A DNA stretch of 64,000 nucleotides from Streptomyces sp. NBC_00683 (GTDB taxonomy: Bacteria; Actinomycetota; Actinomycetes; Streptomycetales; Streptomycetaceae), in the NCBI RefSeq assembly GCF_036226745.1, contig NZ_CP109013.1, positions 6,572,001 to 6,636,000 of the forward strand. Reading direction: 5' to 3'. Positions 49,050-57,902 of this stretch are shown piece after piece. Each line of letters opens with the position of its first letter. Within the stretch, counting starts at the first letter, position 1. A model generated the notes under the pieces. The model was given only the letters and a program-made list of their open reading frames with translations, had not been told where the DNA came from and did no database searches. The position numbers and the translations under genes were made by a program.

Positions 49050-50093
49050 ATGCGCGCCACCGTGATCCATGCCCCCCACGACATCCGCGTCGAGGAGGTG
49101 CCCGACCCGACGGTCCAGCAGCCGACCGACGTGGTCCTGCGGGTCCTGCGCGCCTGTATCTGCGGCAGTGACCTGTGGGCCTACCGCGGCGAGTCGGCCC
49201 GGCAGCCCGGCCAGCGCATCGGCCACGAATTCCTCGGCATCGTCGAGGAGGCGGGCTCCGCGGTCAACGGCTTCGCCGTCGGCGACCTCGTCGTCGCCCC
49301 CTTCGTCTGGTCCGACGGCACGTGCGCCTACTGCGCCGAGGGCCTCACCACGTCCTGCGCCCAGGGCGGCTTCTGGGGATCGGTCGGATCGGACGGCGGC
49401 CAGGGCGAGGCCGTGCGGGTCCCGTTCGCCGACGGCACCCTCGTCAAGCTCCCGGCGGCAGCCGCCTCCGACGACCGGCTCCTCACCGCGCTCCTGGCAC
49501 TCTCCGACGTCCTCGGCACCGGGCACCACGCCGCGATCGGCGCCGAGGTGAAGCCCGGCAGCACCGTCGCGGTCGTCGGTGACGGTGCGGTCGGCCTGTG
49601 CGGTGTCATGGCCGCCAAGCGGCTCGGGGCCGAGCGGATCATCGCGCTCGGCCGCCACGAGGCCCGTACCGACATCGCCCGCCGCTTCGGAGCCACGGAC
49701 GTCGTCGCCGAGCGCGGCGAGGCCGCCGTCGCCGCCGTGCGTGAACTGACCCGGGGCGAGGGCACCCACGGGGTCATCGAGGCGGTCGGCACCGAGCAGT
49801 CGATGCGCACGGCCATCGGCATCGTCCGCGACGGCGGCTCCATCGGCTACGTCGGCGTCCCGCACGGCAGCGGCACCGGACTCGACCTCGACGTCATGTT
49901 CGACCGGAACATCGCGCTGCGCGGCGGCGTCGCCCCCGTGCGCACGTACATTCCGGAACTGCTCCCCGACGTGCTGGACGGCACGATCGACCCCTCTCCC
50001 GTCTTCGACCTGAGCATCGGCCTGGACGGGGTGCCCGGCGGCTACAAGGCGATGGACGAGCGCACGGCCCTCAAGGTGCTCATCAAGCCGTAG
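49050..50093 (+). CDS. Zinc-dependent alcohol dehydrogenase family protein
   Basis: A 347-aa medium-chain dehydrogenase. Catalytic-zinc ligands are in CICGSDLWAYRG and the GHEFLGIVEE Glu/His; the structural-zinc loop is only partly kept (GTCAYCAEGLTTSCAQG). The NAD(P) loop is VVGDGAVGLCGVMAAKRLGA. GAGGA precedes the ATG. Substrate unknown. It is followed by a near-perfect palindromic terminator shared with the convergent subtilase gene. Confidence 0.93.
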   Translation: MRATVIHAPHDIRVEEVPDPTVQQPTDVVLRVLRACICGSDLWAYRGESARQPGQRIGHEFLGIVEEAGSAVNGFAVGDLVVAPFVWSDGTCAYCAEGLTTSCAQGGFWGSVGSDGGQGEAVRVPFADGTLVKLPAAAASDDRLLTALLALSDVLGTGHHAAIGAEVKPGSTVAVVGDGAVGLCGVMAAKRLGAERIIALGRHEARTDIARRFGATDVVAERGEAAVAAVRELTRGEGTHGVIEAVGTEQSMRTAIGIVRDGGSIGYVGVPHGSGTGLDLDVMFDRNIALRGGVAPVRTYIPELLPDVLDGTIDPSPVFDLSIGLDGVPGGYKAMDERTALKVLIKP

Positions 50094-50110
50094 CCGCGGC
50101 CCGAAGCGGC

Positions 50111-50146
50111 AGGAGGGGCCGGGGACAGCTGTCCCCGGCCCCTCCT
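50111..50146. terminator. Perfect 36-bp palindromic bidirectional terminator
   Basis: Arms of 18 bp each (AGGAGGGGCCGGGGACAG and its complement) meet with no spacer between them, 17 bases past the alcohol dehydrogenase stop and 18 bases before the subtilase stop on the other strand. Confidence 0.85.
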
Positions 50147-50164
50147 CACGCCGTGCCGCAGGTG

Positions 50165-51694
50165 TTACCGGCGGACCGCGTCGAGCGCGTCCACGACACC
50201 GGCTCCGTAGAAGCCGTTGTAGTTCGTGCCGCCCTCGCAGACCGCGTCGACCGTTCCGTCACCGTTGATGTCGTACGGGGCGCCACAGGCCGTGGCGTCC
50301 GCCTGGTGCGTCAGCAGTGCCTTCACCGCGCGCGCCGAGGCGTACGGGTGGGTCGACTTGATCAGGGCCGCGACGCCCGCGACATGCGGGGACGCCATGG
50401 ACGTACCGGCCTTGTAGCCGAACCTGCCGCCGGGCAGCGTGGACAGGATCAGTCCGCTGGTGGCCGGCGGTGCGGGCGTCTGGTAGACCGTCGAGTCGCC
50501 GCCGGGGGCAGCGACGTCGATGACGCCGAGACCGTAGTTCGAGTACGAGGACTTCAGTCCCTTGGCACCCGTGGCGGAGACCGTCACGACACCCGGCAGC
50601 ATGGTCGGGATGTCGGGGCACTCGCTCGGGTCGACCGTGCGCGTGACCGTCGTCGTGTCGTTCGGGCTCGTCGAGTCCTCGATGGCGTCGAGGGCCAGGT
50701 CGTGGTCGGAGTTGCCGGCCGCGGCGACATTGACGACGCCCTTGCCCTCCGCGTAGCGGGTGGCGCGGGTGACCGCCTCGACCAGGGCACCCTGGTCGGG
50801 GTCGTTCTTGCAGTTGAACAGCCAAGGGTCGGTGTAATAGCTGTTGTTGGTCACATCGACGCCGTGCTCGGCGGCCCAGACGAAGCCGCAGACGACGGCC
50901 TCGGTGTAGAAGAAGCCGGCCGGCGTGGACACCTTGATGCCGGAGACCTTCACGCCGGGGGCTATGCCGGTGACACCGACACCGTTCTTCGCCGCGGCTA
51001 TGGTGCCCGCGACGTGCGTGCCGTGGTCGCTCTCACCGGCGGCGGGCCGCCAGGCACCGTCCGTCGTGTCCGGCGCGCCGGACACACAGTTCACCGATGC
51101 CGCGCGGTCGAAGTTGGGCGCCAGGTCCGGGTGCGTGTCGTCCACACCCGTGTCGATGACGGCGACCGTGACCTTGCTGCTGCCGAGCGACTTCTCGTGC
51201 GCCTTGTCCGCCTTGATGGCGGGCAGGTCCCACTGCAGGGGCTCCAGCGGGTCCTGGCCGGCCTTCGCGTCGGCCGCGGCGGCCTCGGCCTGTGCGGCGG
51301 TGAGCGGCTGCTCGACCCCGATGTCCTTGGTGGCCTGCGGGACGATCGGGTTGGTGCGCGTGGACCCCGCCGACTGAACGCCCTTGGCCTTGCGGATCGT
51401 CGGGCCGAAGTCCGGGTTCTGCGAGTGGACGACGATGACGCCGATCCTGTCGTACGACGTCACGACGGTGCCGCCGGCCTTGGCTATCGCCTTCCTCACC
51501 TGCTTGACGGTGCCGTGACCGGCCCGGGTGTTCACGACGTACGACAGCTTCGGGCCGTCGGTCGACACCGCCGCGGTCGGCTCCTGGGCCGGAGCGGCCG
51601 TCGCGGTTCCCGGGAGGAAACCGAGCGAGGCCGTGAGGGCCAGTCCGACGGGCAGCGTGAGTGCGCGTGTCCGTCTGGATGCCAGATGAGCCAT
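50165..51694 (-). CDS. Secreted S8 (subtilisin-family) serine peptidase
   Basis: A 509-aa secreted protease: a signal peptide (to about residue 33, TATAAPA), an inhibitor-I9-type propeptide (about 48-120) and a peptidase domain with the full triad D181 (VIDTGVDDTHPD), H224 (SDHGTHVAGT), S432 (KAGTSMASPHVAG) and oxyanion N328. Cys pairs (C203/C269, C295/C359) suggest disulfides. ATG 51694 has GGAGAA upstream. It should mature by self-cleavage outside the cell. A strong hairpin lies in its 5' region. Confidence 0.95.
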   Translation of the reverse strand: MAHLASRRTRALTLPVGLALTASLGFLPGTATAAPAQEPTAAVSTDGPKLSYVVNTRAGHGTVKQVRKAIAKAGGTVVTSYDRIGVIVVHSQNPDFGPTIRKAKGVQSAGSTRTNPIVPQATKDIGVEQPLTAAQAEAAAADAKAGQDPLEPLQWDLPAIKADKAHEKSLGSSKVTVAVIDTGVDDTHPDLAPNFDRAASVNCVSGAPDTTDGAWRPAAGESDHGTHVAGTIAAAKNGVGVTGIAPGVKVSGIKVSTPAGFFYTEAVVCGFVWAAEHGVDVTNNSYYTDPWLFNCKNDPDQGALVEAVTRATRYAEGKGVVNVAAAGNSDHDLALDAIEDSTSPNDTTTVTRTVDPSECPDIPTMLPGVVTVSATGAKGLKSSYSNYGLGVIDVAAPGGDSTVYQTPAPPATSGLILSTLPGGRFGYKAGTSMASPHVAGVAALIKSTHPYASARAVKALLTHQADATACGAPYDINGDGTVDAVCEGGTNYNGFYGAGVVDALDAVRR

Positions 51695-51719
51695 GGGTTC
51701 TCCACATCATCCGTGCCTG

Positions 51720-51746
51720 CGGCCGGACACACGGCGTGTCCGGCCG
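51720..51746. repeat. Hairpin upstream of the subtilase gene
   Basis: Perfect 11-bp arms CGGCCGGACAC and GTGTCCGGCCG around a five-base loop lie 26-52 bases before the subtilase ATG, close to its ribosome site. Either an mRNA 5' hairpin or an operator. The rest of the spacer to 51999 shows a run of nine C (51924-51932) and ribosome-site-like motifs for the next gene. Confidence 0.65.
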
Positions 51747-51999
51747 GGTACATAACGAGTGAAGTTATCTCCGATCATGCCGCCGCATCAATGAATAAGG
51801 GCAAGTGAGTTCGAGGTGTGATCTCGGGGAGGCGCATCCGCGGGGGCGGGTCCGAGAACGGTGAATCTGCAGTGAACCGCTTCGCCGTGCTCTCCGTGCC
51901 GTTGTCAGGGAGTCGCACACCAACCCCCCCCCACCACACAGAGGACTCCCTGTGAAAACCACTGCCGAGACCACCGCACCCGCGTCGCGAGGAGAATCC

Positions 52000-52365
52000 G
52001 TGGCTACCGATGCACCGCCGCCCCCGGGCACGAAGGACACCAGTCCCGCCCAGCCCACGACCGAGGCATTCCTCGAGGTGCAGAAGAGCGCGGAGTTCGC
52101 CGAACTGCGCCGCTCACAGCGCTCCTTCGCCTTTCCGCTGACCGTCGGCTTCATCGCCTGGTATCTGCTGTACGTGCTGCTGTCCAGCTACGCCGGCGAC
52201 TTCATGGGAACCGTCGTCGTCGCCAACTTCAACGTGGCCTTCGTCTTCGGCCTCGCCCAGTTCGCCACCACGTTCCTCATCGCCTGGCTCTACTCGCGCC
52301 ACGCCTCGGCGAAGCTCGACCCCAAGGCGGAGGCCATCAAGTCCCGTATGGAGGCCGACGCATGA
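52000..52365 (+). CDS. DUF485 membrane protein, partner of the acetate symporter
   Basis: A 121-aa protein (137 aa from an in-frame GTG at 51952) with two membrane helices (FAFPLTVGFIAWYLLYVLLS and TVVVANFNVAFVFGLAQFAT) and a polar C-terminus. DUF485 proteins always sit before actP-type symporters, here with an ATGA overlap. The GTG at 52000 has GAGGAG six bases before it; the GTG at 51952 has AGAGGA, so both starts are possible and the shorter gives the more usual ATDAPPPP N-terminus. Confidence 0.9.
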   Translation: MATDAPPPPGTKDTSPAQPTTEAFLEVQKSAEFAELRRSQRSFAFPLTVGFIAWYLLYVLLSSYAGDFMGTVVVANFNVAFVFGLAQFATTFLIAWLYSRHASAKLDPKAEAIKSRMEADA

Positions 52366-54014
52366 GCGCCGTATACCACTCGCACTCCGCGATCCAGCTC
52401 GCCGCCTCGTCCACGACCGAGCACCGGCCGCTGATCATCAGCCTCTTCGCGGTCTTCGTCGCAGCGACCCTGGCCATCACCGTCTGGGCGGGCCGGCAGA
52501 CCAAGAGCGCCTCCGACTTCTACGCGGGCGGACGCCAGTTCACCGCCTTCCAGAACGGCCTCGCCGTCTCCGGCGACTACATGTCCGCGGCGTCCTTCCT
52601 CGGCATCGCCGGTGCCATCGCGCTCTTCGGGTACGACGGTTTCCTCTACTCCATCGGCTTCCTCGTCGCCTGGCTCGTGGCCCTGCTGCTCGTCGCGGAA
52701 CCGCTGCGCAACTCCGGCCGCTACACCATGGGCGACGTCCTCGCGTACCGGATGCGGCAGCGGCCGGTCCGTACCGCCGCGGGCACCTCCACCATCGTCG
52801 TGTCGATCTTCTACCTGCTGGCGCAGATGGCGGGCGCGGGCGTCCTCGTCTCGCTGCTGCTCGGTATCACCAGCGACACGGGCAAGATCGTCATCGTCGC
52901 GCTGGTCGGCGTGCTGATGATCCTCTACGTCACCATCGGCGGCATGAAGGGCACCACCTGGGTGCAGATGGTCAAGGCCGTGCTGCTCATCGCGGGCGCC
53001 CTGCTGATGACGTTCATGGTGCTGTGGAAGTTCAACTTCAACATCTCCGACCTGCTGGGCACCGCGGCCGAGAAGAGCCTCGCCGGCCAGCAGGGCGACG
53101 CGAAGGCGTTCCTGGAGCCCGGCCTCAAGTACGGCGCGGACGCGATCACCAAGCTGGACTTCATCTCCCTCGGCATCGCGCTGGTCCTGGGCACCGCCGG
53201 GCTGCCGCACATCCTGATCCGCTTCTACACGGTGCCGACCTCCAAGGCCGCCCGTAAGTCCGTCAACTGGGCCATCGGCATCATCGGCTCCTTCTACCTG
53301 ATGACGATCGCCCTCGGCTTCGGCGCCGCGGCACTCATCGGACCGGAGGAGATCAAGGCGAAGAACCCCGCGGGCAACGCGGCGGCACCGCAGCTCGCCG
53401 AGTACCTCGGCGGGGTCGGCACCACGGGCGGCGCGATCATGCTCGCCGTGATCTCGGCCGTCGCCTTCGCCACGATCCTCGCCGTCGTCGCCGGCCTCAC
53501 CCTCGCGTCCTCGTCCTCCTTCGCCCACGACATCTACGCCAACGTCATCCGCAAGGGGAAGGCCACGGAGAAGGAGGAGATGCGCGCCGCGAAGTGGGCC
53601 ACCGTCGCCATCGGCGTCGTCTCCATCGCGCTCGGCGCGATGGCCCGCGACCTCAACGTGGCGGGACTCGTCGCCCTGGCCTTCGCCGTCGCCGCGTCGG
53701 CCAACCTGCCGACCATCCTCTACAGCCTCTTCTGGAAGCGGTTCACCACCCAGGGCGCCCTGTGGTCCATCTACGGCGGACTCTTCTCGTCCGTCTTCCT
53801 GGTGCTGTTCTCCCCGGTCGTCTCCGGGAAGGCCACCTCGATGTTCCCGGACGTCGACTTCGCCTGGTTCCCCCTGGAGAACCCGGGCCTCGTCTCCATC
53901 CCGCTGGGCTTCCTGCTCGGCTGGATCGGCTCGCTCCTCTCCAAGGAGGAGCCGGACGCGGGCAAGTACGCCGAACTCGAGGTCAAGTCCCTCACCGGCG
54001 TCGGCGCCCACTGA
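52362..54014 (+). CDS. actP: Cation/acetate symporter, SSS family
   Basis: A 550-aa sodium:solute symporter with about 13 helices. Family segments: SDFYAGGRQFTAFQNGLAVS, SGDYMSAASFLGIAGAIALF, TIGGMKGTTWVQMVKAVLLI and GLPHILIRFYTVPTSKAARK; this is the ActP (acetate/glycolate) subgroup pattern. The first ATG overlaps the DUF485 stop. It imports acetate or short monocarboxylates. Confidence 0.94.
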   Translation: MSAVYHSHSAIQLAASSTTEHRPLIISLFAVFVAATLAITVWAGRQTKSASDFYAGGRQFTAFQNGLAVSGDYMSAASFLGIAGAIALFGYDGFLYSIGFLVAWLVALLLVAEPLRNSGRYTMGDVLAYRMRQRPVRTAAGTSTIVVSIFYLLAQMAGAGVLVSLLLGITSDTGKIVIVALVGVLMILYVTIGGMKGTTWVQMVKAVLLIAGALLMTFMVLWKFNFNISDLLGTAAEKSLAGQQGDAKAFLEPGLKYGADAITKLDFISLGIALVLGTAGLPHILIRFYTVPTSKAARKSVNWAIGIIGSFYLMTIALGFGAAALIGPEEIKAKNPAGNAAAPQLAEYLGGVGTTGGAIMLAVISAVAFATILAVVAGLTLASSSSFAHDIYANVIRKGKATEKEEMRAAKWATVAIGVVSIALGAMARDLNVAGLVALAFAVAASANLPTILYSLFWKRFTTQGALWSIYGGLFSSVFLVLFSPVVSGKATSMFPDVDFAWFPLENPGLVSIPLGFLLGWIGSLLSKEEPDAGKYAELEVKSLTGVGAH

Positions 54015-54031
54015 CACGCGCCGCACCCCGT

Positions 54032-54067
54032 CGGGGCCCCGTCGTAGAGATCTACGACGGGGCCCCG
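54032..54067 (+). terminator. Terminator after actP
   Basis: Two perfect 17-bp arms (CGGGGCCCCGTCGTAGA and complement) with a GA loop, 18 bases past the stop. Confidence 0.88.
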
Positions 54068-54169
54068 CCGCACCTCGTGTCAATCGGGCACCCTCGATGT
54101 CACAGGTCTCGCGTAGTCTCGGAGGAGTCAGACCGCAACCGCGGACATCACCGGGGGAGGGGGCCCACA

Positions 54170-55159
54170 GTGCTCATCGACACCTACGGCAGGGTCGCCA
54201 CGGACCTGCGAGTTTCACTGACCGACAAGTGCAACCTGCGCTGCACCTACTGCATGCCCGAAGAAGGCCTGCAGTGGCTGGCCAAGCAGGAACTGCTGAG
54301 CGACGACGAGATCGTCAGGCTCATCCGCATCGCCGTCACCGACCTCGGCATCCGCGAAGTCCGCTTCACCGGCGGCGAGCCGCTGCTGCGCCCCGGGCTC
54401 GTCTCCATCGTCGAGCAGTGCGCCGCCCTGGAACCCCGCCCCAGGATGTCGCTCACGACCAACGGCATCGGACTCAAGCGGACCGCCGCGGCCCTGAAGG
54501 CCGCAGGCCTGGACCGGGTCAACGTCTCCCTGGACACCCTGCGCCCCGACGTCTTCAAGACCCTCACCCGCCGTGACCGGCACAAGGACGTGCTGGACGG
54601 ACTCGAGGCCGCCCGCGACGCCGGACTCACCCCGGTCAAGGTCAACACGGTCCTGATGCCAGGACTCAATGACGACGAGGCCCCCGATCTCCTCGCCTGG
54701 GCCGTCGAGCACGACTACGAGCTCCGCTTCATCGAACAGATGCCGCTCGATGCCCAGCACGGCTGGAAGCGCGACGGAATGATCACGGCCGGTGACATCC
54801 TGGAGTCGCTGCGCACCCGCTTCGCCCTCACCGCCGAAGGTGATGACGCGCGCGGATCCGCCCCCGCCGAGCGCTGGACCGTGGACGGCGGCCCGCACCG
54901 CGTCGGTGTCATCGCCTCCGTGACCAGGCCGTTCTGCCGGGCCTGCGACCGCACCAGGCTCACCGCCGACGGCCAGGTCCGCACCTGCCTGTTCGCACGC
55001 GAGGAGACGGACCTGCGCGGCGCCCTGCGCTCGGACGCGCCGGACGAGGAGATCGCGAGGATCTGGAAGCTCGCGATGTGGGGCAAGAAGGCGGGCTCCG
55101 GACTCGACGACCCGGCCTTCCTGCAGCCCGACCGGCCGATGTCAGCGATCGGCGGCTGA
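54170..55159 (+). CDS. moaA: GTP 3',8-cyclase (molybdenum cofactor synthesis)
   Basis: Radical SAM enzyme that starts molybdopterin synthesis, 329 aa. The SAM iron-sulfur Cys are C21, C25, C28 (CNLRCTYC); the GGEPLL motif is RFTGGEPLLR; the second cluster's Cys are in CRACDRTRLTADGQVRTC; the protein ends in the essential GG (AIGG). GTG 54170 is chosen because GGGGGAGG lies eight bases upstream. The 3' end overlaps the convergent 82-aa gene by 18 bases. Streptomyces use it for molybdo-enzymes such as nitrate reductase. Confidence 0.96.
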   Translation: MLIDTYGRVATDLRVSLTDKCNLRCTYCMPEEGLQWLAKQELLSDDEIVRLIRIAVTDLGIREVRFTGGEPLLRPGLVSIVEQCAALEPRPRMSLTTNGIGLKRTAAALKAAGLDRVNVSLDTLRPDVFKTLTRRDRHKDVLDGLEAARDAGLTPVKVNTVLMPGLNDDEAPDLLAWAVEHDYELRFIEQMPLDAQHGWKRDGMITAGDILESLRTRFALTAEGDDARGSAPAERWTVDGGPHRVGVIASVTRPFCRACDRTRLTADGQVRTCLFAREETDLRGALRSDAPDEEIARIWKLAMWGKKAGSGLDDPAFLQPDRPMSAIGG

Positions 55160-55390
55160 GGACTCCCACTCCGCGAGGGGCACGACATCCTTCAGGAATC
55201 CTCGTACCCCGAGGAAGGAGGAGAGGTGCTCCCGGTGCTCGTCACAGGCCAGCCAGGTCTTGCGCCGCTCCGGGGTGTGCAGCTTCGGGTTGTTCCAGGC
55301 GAGCACCCACACGGCATCGTCGCGGCAGCCCTTGGCGGAACAGACAGGCGCACCGGTGGCGCTCTCGGCGGAAGTCTCGGGAAAGTTCAC
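55142..55390 (-). CDS. Small Cys/His zinc-ribbon-like protein
   Basis: An 82-aa protein with likely metal ligands C17, C22, C49 and H52 (VCSAKGCRD; LACDEHREHLSSF) and a Trp-rich middle (AVWVLAWNNPKLHTPER). GTG 55390 follows TAGGGT by seven bases, a leaderless-like start. Its 3' end overlaps moaA on the other strand by 18 bases. Function unknown; annotated names such as acetone carboxylase for relatives should not be trusted. Confidence 0.8.
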   Translation of the reverse strand: MNFPETSAESATGAPVCSAKGCRDDAVWVLAWNNPKLHTPERRKTWLACDEHREHLSSFLGVRGFLKDVVPLAEWESSAADR

Positions 55391-55439
55391 GACCTCAACC
55401 CTAAGGGCCTCGTCGACGCATCCCCGCCGGAGAAAAGGC

Positions 55440-55475
55440 GACGCCGAGCAGCCACGGGGGGAGCTGCCCGGCGTC
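55440..55475 (-). terminator. Terminator candidate after the DUF3099-like gene
   Basis: Thirteen-base arms GACGCCGAGCAGC and GCTGCCCGGCGTC with one mismatch and a ten-base loop, about 120 bases past the stop of the 125-aa gene and just upstream of the 82-aa gene, so it separates the two. Confidence 0.55.
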
Positions 55476-55596
55476 GGTCCGTCGCTCCGACGGGGGATGC
55501 GGAGCGCGTACGAAGTATGTCACGGGGACCGGGGTGCGGTGCACCGGAACTTCATGATTGATCTGAGCTTTTATTGAGCTTTCCCGGCCTGCCGGC

Positions 55597-55974
55597 TCAC
55601 TCGTTCGCGCGCGCGTTTCCGGTGCTGCCCGGCTGCCCGGCCTCGGGGTCCGGCTCCGGGGGACCCGCCGCGGGGGCGGTGCCGAGAGCGGGCCGCATGG
55701 GTGCGGGCACGAACGTCGAGGGAAGCGAAGGGGCGTTCTCGCGACCGGCGTTGGCGATGACCACCGCGACATAGGGGAGCAGGACGCCCAGCGCGAGGGC
55801 CACCACGGCCACATGCCTCTCGACGTTCCACAGCGTTGCGGCGAGCACCACCGAGACGGTCCGCACGGACATCGAGATGATGTAGCGCCGCTGCCTGCCG
55901 CGCACGTCGTCGGCAAGTCCCTGGCGGGCTCCGGTGATCCGGAAGACCTCCGTGTCGCTCCGCTTGCGCGCCAT
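55597..55974 (-). CDS. DUF3099-like small membrane protein
   Basis: A 125-aa protein with a basic/polar N-terminus (RKRSDTEVFRITGARQGLAD; DVRGRQRRYI), two membrane helices (about 33-50 and 55-75) and a Pro/Ala-rich disordered tail. ATG 55974. The family is widespread in actinomycetes with no known role. It is divergent from the GlsB/YeaQ gene. Confidence 0.82.
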   Translation of the reverse strand: MARKRSDTEVFRITGARQGLADDVRGRQRRYIISMSVRTVSVVLAATLWNVERHVAVVALALGVLLPYVAVVIANAGRENAPSLPSTFVPAPMRPALGTAPAAGPPEPDPEAGQPGSTGNARANE

Positions 55975-56183
55975 GTTCCACCACCAGATCGCTGTGCCGG
56001 GCAATCCCGGACCGGGCCGCTCCTACGGTACGCCCGGCATCCGCCGGGTTCGAGACCGGGGCATGTCCCGTCCGTCCGCATCCGTACCGCCGCGCCACGT
56101 ACGGACCCGTCCGGCATGCGGCGTATGCCCCATGGGCCGAGACTGGCCGAACGTGCGCACACCGCGCCGCACGAGGAGGCGAT

Positions 56184-56465
56184 ATGAGCTGGTTGTGGGC
56201 AATCATCGTGGGTCTGGTGCTGGGCGTGATCGCCCGGGCGATCCTGCCGGGCAAACAGGACATCCCCCTCTGGCTGACGACCGTGTTCGGCATCATCGGC
56301 AGCGTCCTGGGCAACGCCGTCGCGACCTGGATCGGTGTCAACGAGACCAAGGGCATCGACTGGATGCGCCACCTGCTGCAGCTGATCGGCGCCGTGGCCG
56401 TCGTCGGAGTCGGAGACATGATCTGGCAGTCGATCCGGAGCAGCCGCAGCAAACAGCGGACCTGA
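56184..56465 (+). CDS. GlsB/YeaQ/YmgE-family stress membrane protein
   Basis: A 93-aa protein with three membrane helices: MSWLWAIIVGLVLGVIARAI, LPLWLTTVFGIIGSVLGNAV (approximately) and LLQLIGAVAVVGVGDMIWQS, the transglycosylase-associated/GlsB pattern, with a conserved GIIGSVLGN. A strong GAGGAGG lies eight bases before the ATG. A stress-related membrane role is known only loosely for the family. Confidence 0.88.
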   Translation: MSWLWAIIVGLVLGVIARAILPGKQDIPLWLTTVFGIIGSVLGNAVATWIGVNETKGIDWMRHLLQLIGAVAVVGVGDMIWQSIRSSRSKQRT

Positions 56466-56485
56466 CCCACGGCCTCCCGTCCGGC

Positions 56486-56540
56486 GGCACAGCACGGCGG
56501 CCGGCCACGCGTCACGCGTGACCGGCCGCCGTGCTGTGCC
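56486..56540. terminator. Long bidirectional terminator
   Basis: Arms of 19 bp (GGCACAGCACGGCGGCCGG and its complement) plus six further pairs (CACGCG/CGCGTG) after one mismatch, with a TCA loop. It lies between the convergent GlsB-like and tyrS genes and serves both. Confidence 0.88.
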
Positions 56541-56559
56541 GTGGGTGCCGTCGGCCGGA

Positions 56560-57828
56560 TCAGCCGGCCGTGACCTCGACGGCCGCCAGGTTCTTCTTGC
56601 CCCGGCGAAGCACCAGCCAGCGCCCGTGCAGCAGCTCCTCGCGGGCCGGGGCGGCCTCGCCGTCGGTGACCTTCACGTTGTTCACGTAGGCCCCGCCCTC
56701 CTTGACCGTGCGGCGGGCGGCCGACTTGCTCGGCGCCAGACCGACCTCGACCAGGAGGTCGACCACCGGGCCGAGCTCGGTGACCTCGGCGTGCGGCACC
56801 TCGGACAGAGCGGCGCCCAGCGTCGCCCCGTCCAGCTCGCCGAGATCGCCCTGGCCGAACAGCGCCTTCGACGCCGCGATGACCGCCGCGCACTGTGCGC
56901 CGCCGTGCACCAGCGTCGTCAGCTCCTCGGCCAGCGCACGCTGGGCCGAACGGGCCTGCGGGCGCTCCGCGGTGAGCTGCTCCAGTTCCTCGAGCTCCTC
57001 ACGGCTCTTGAAGCTGAGGATGCGCATGTACGTGGAGATGTCCCGGTCGTCCACATTCAGCCAGAACTGGTAGAAGGCGTACGGCGTCGTCATCTCCGGG
57101 TCGAGCCAGACGGCCCCGCTCTCGGACTTGCCGAACTTGGTGCCGTCCGCCTTCACCATCAGCGGGGTCGCCAGCGCGTGCACGGTGGCAGCCGGTTCCA
57201 CGCGGTGGATCAGGTCGATCCCCGCCGTGAGGTTGCCCCACTGGTCGCTGCCGCCCTGCTGGAGGGTGCAGCCGTAGCGCCGGTACAGCTCCAGGAAGTC
57301 CATGCCCTGCAGCAGCTGGTAGCTGAACTCCGTGTAGCTGATGCCCTCCTGGGACTCCAGCCGACGGGCGACCGAGTCCTTGGTGAGCATCTTGTTGACC
57401 CGGAAGTGCTTGCCGATGTCCCGCAGGAACTCGATCGCGGACAGGCCCGCGGTCCAGTCCAGGTTGTTCACCATCGTCGCGGCGTTCGGACCCTCGAAGG
57501 TGAGGAAGGGCTCGATCTGCCCGCGCAGCCGCTGGACCCACGCGGCAATGGTCTCCGGGTCGTTCAGCGTGCGCTCCGCGGTCGGCCGCGGGTCACCGAT
57601 CTGGCCGGTGGCCCCGCCGACCAGGGCGAGCGGCTTCAGCCCGGCCTGCTGGAGCCGGCGCATGGTGAGGACCTGCACCAGATGTCCGACGTGCAGACTC
57701 GCCGCGGTCGGGTCGAACCCGCAATAGAACGTGACCGGGCCGTCCGCGAGAGCCTTGCGCAGTGCGTCCTCGTCGGTGGACTGGGCGAACAGCCCACGCC
57801 ACTTCAGCTCGTCGACGATGTCCGTCAC
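56560..57828 (-). CDS. tyrS: Tyrosyl-tRNA synthetase
   Basis: Class I aminoacyl-tRNA synthetase charging tRNA-Tyr, 422 aa. The HIGH motif is SLHVGHLVQ, the KMSKS motif is KFGKSESG, and Tyr binding residues are in CGFDPTAAS and [14 protein letters not shown]. The C-terminal part is an S4-like RNA-binding domain ([15 protein letters not shown]). GTG 57828. No T-box or riboswitch is visible in the 74-base spacer to the next gene. Confidence 0.97.
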   Translation of the reverse strand: MTDIVDELKWRGLFAQSTDEDALRKALADGPVTFYCGFDPTAASLHVGHLVQVLTMRRLQQAGLKPLALVGGATGQIGDPRPTAERTLNDPETIAAWVQRLRGQIEPFLTFEGPNAATMVNNLDWTAGLSAIEFLRDIGKHFRVNKMLTKDSVARRLESQEGISYTEFSYQLLQGMDFLELYRRYGCTLQQGGSDQWGNLTAGIDLIHRVEPAATVHALATPLMVKADGTKFGKSESGAVWLDPEMTTPYAFYQFWLNVDDRDISTYMRILSFKSREELEELEQLTAERPQARSAQRALAEELTTLVHGGAQCAAVIAASKALFGQGDLGELDGATLGAALSEVPHAEVTELGPVVDLLVEVGLAPSKSAARRTVKEGGAYVNNVKVTDGEAAPAREELLHGRWLVLRRGKKNLAAVEVTAG

Positions 57829-57902
57829 GGTCTTTTCGCTCCTTGAGGGGTCGAGATGGGTCGAGATGGGGTCGATGGAATACGCGGTTCAGTCTAGGAC
57901 GG

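Noticed and set aside
51924..51932. Run of nine C as a possible phase-variation tract
   Set aside because: It lies outside any coding frame before a ribosome site; Streptomyces do not commonly phase-vary this way, and it may be only a sequencing-prone run.
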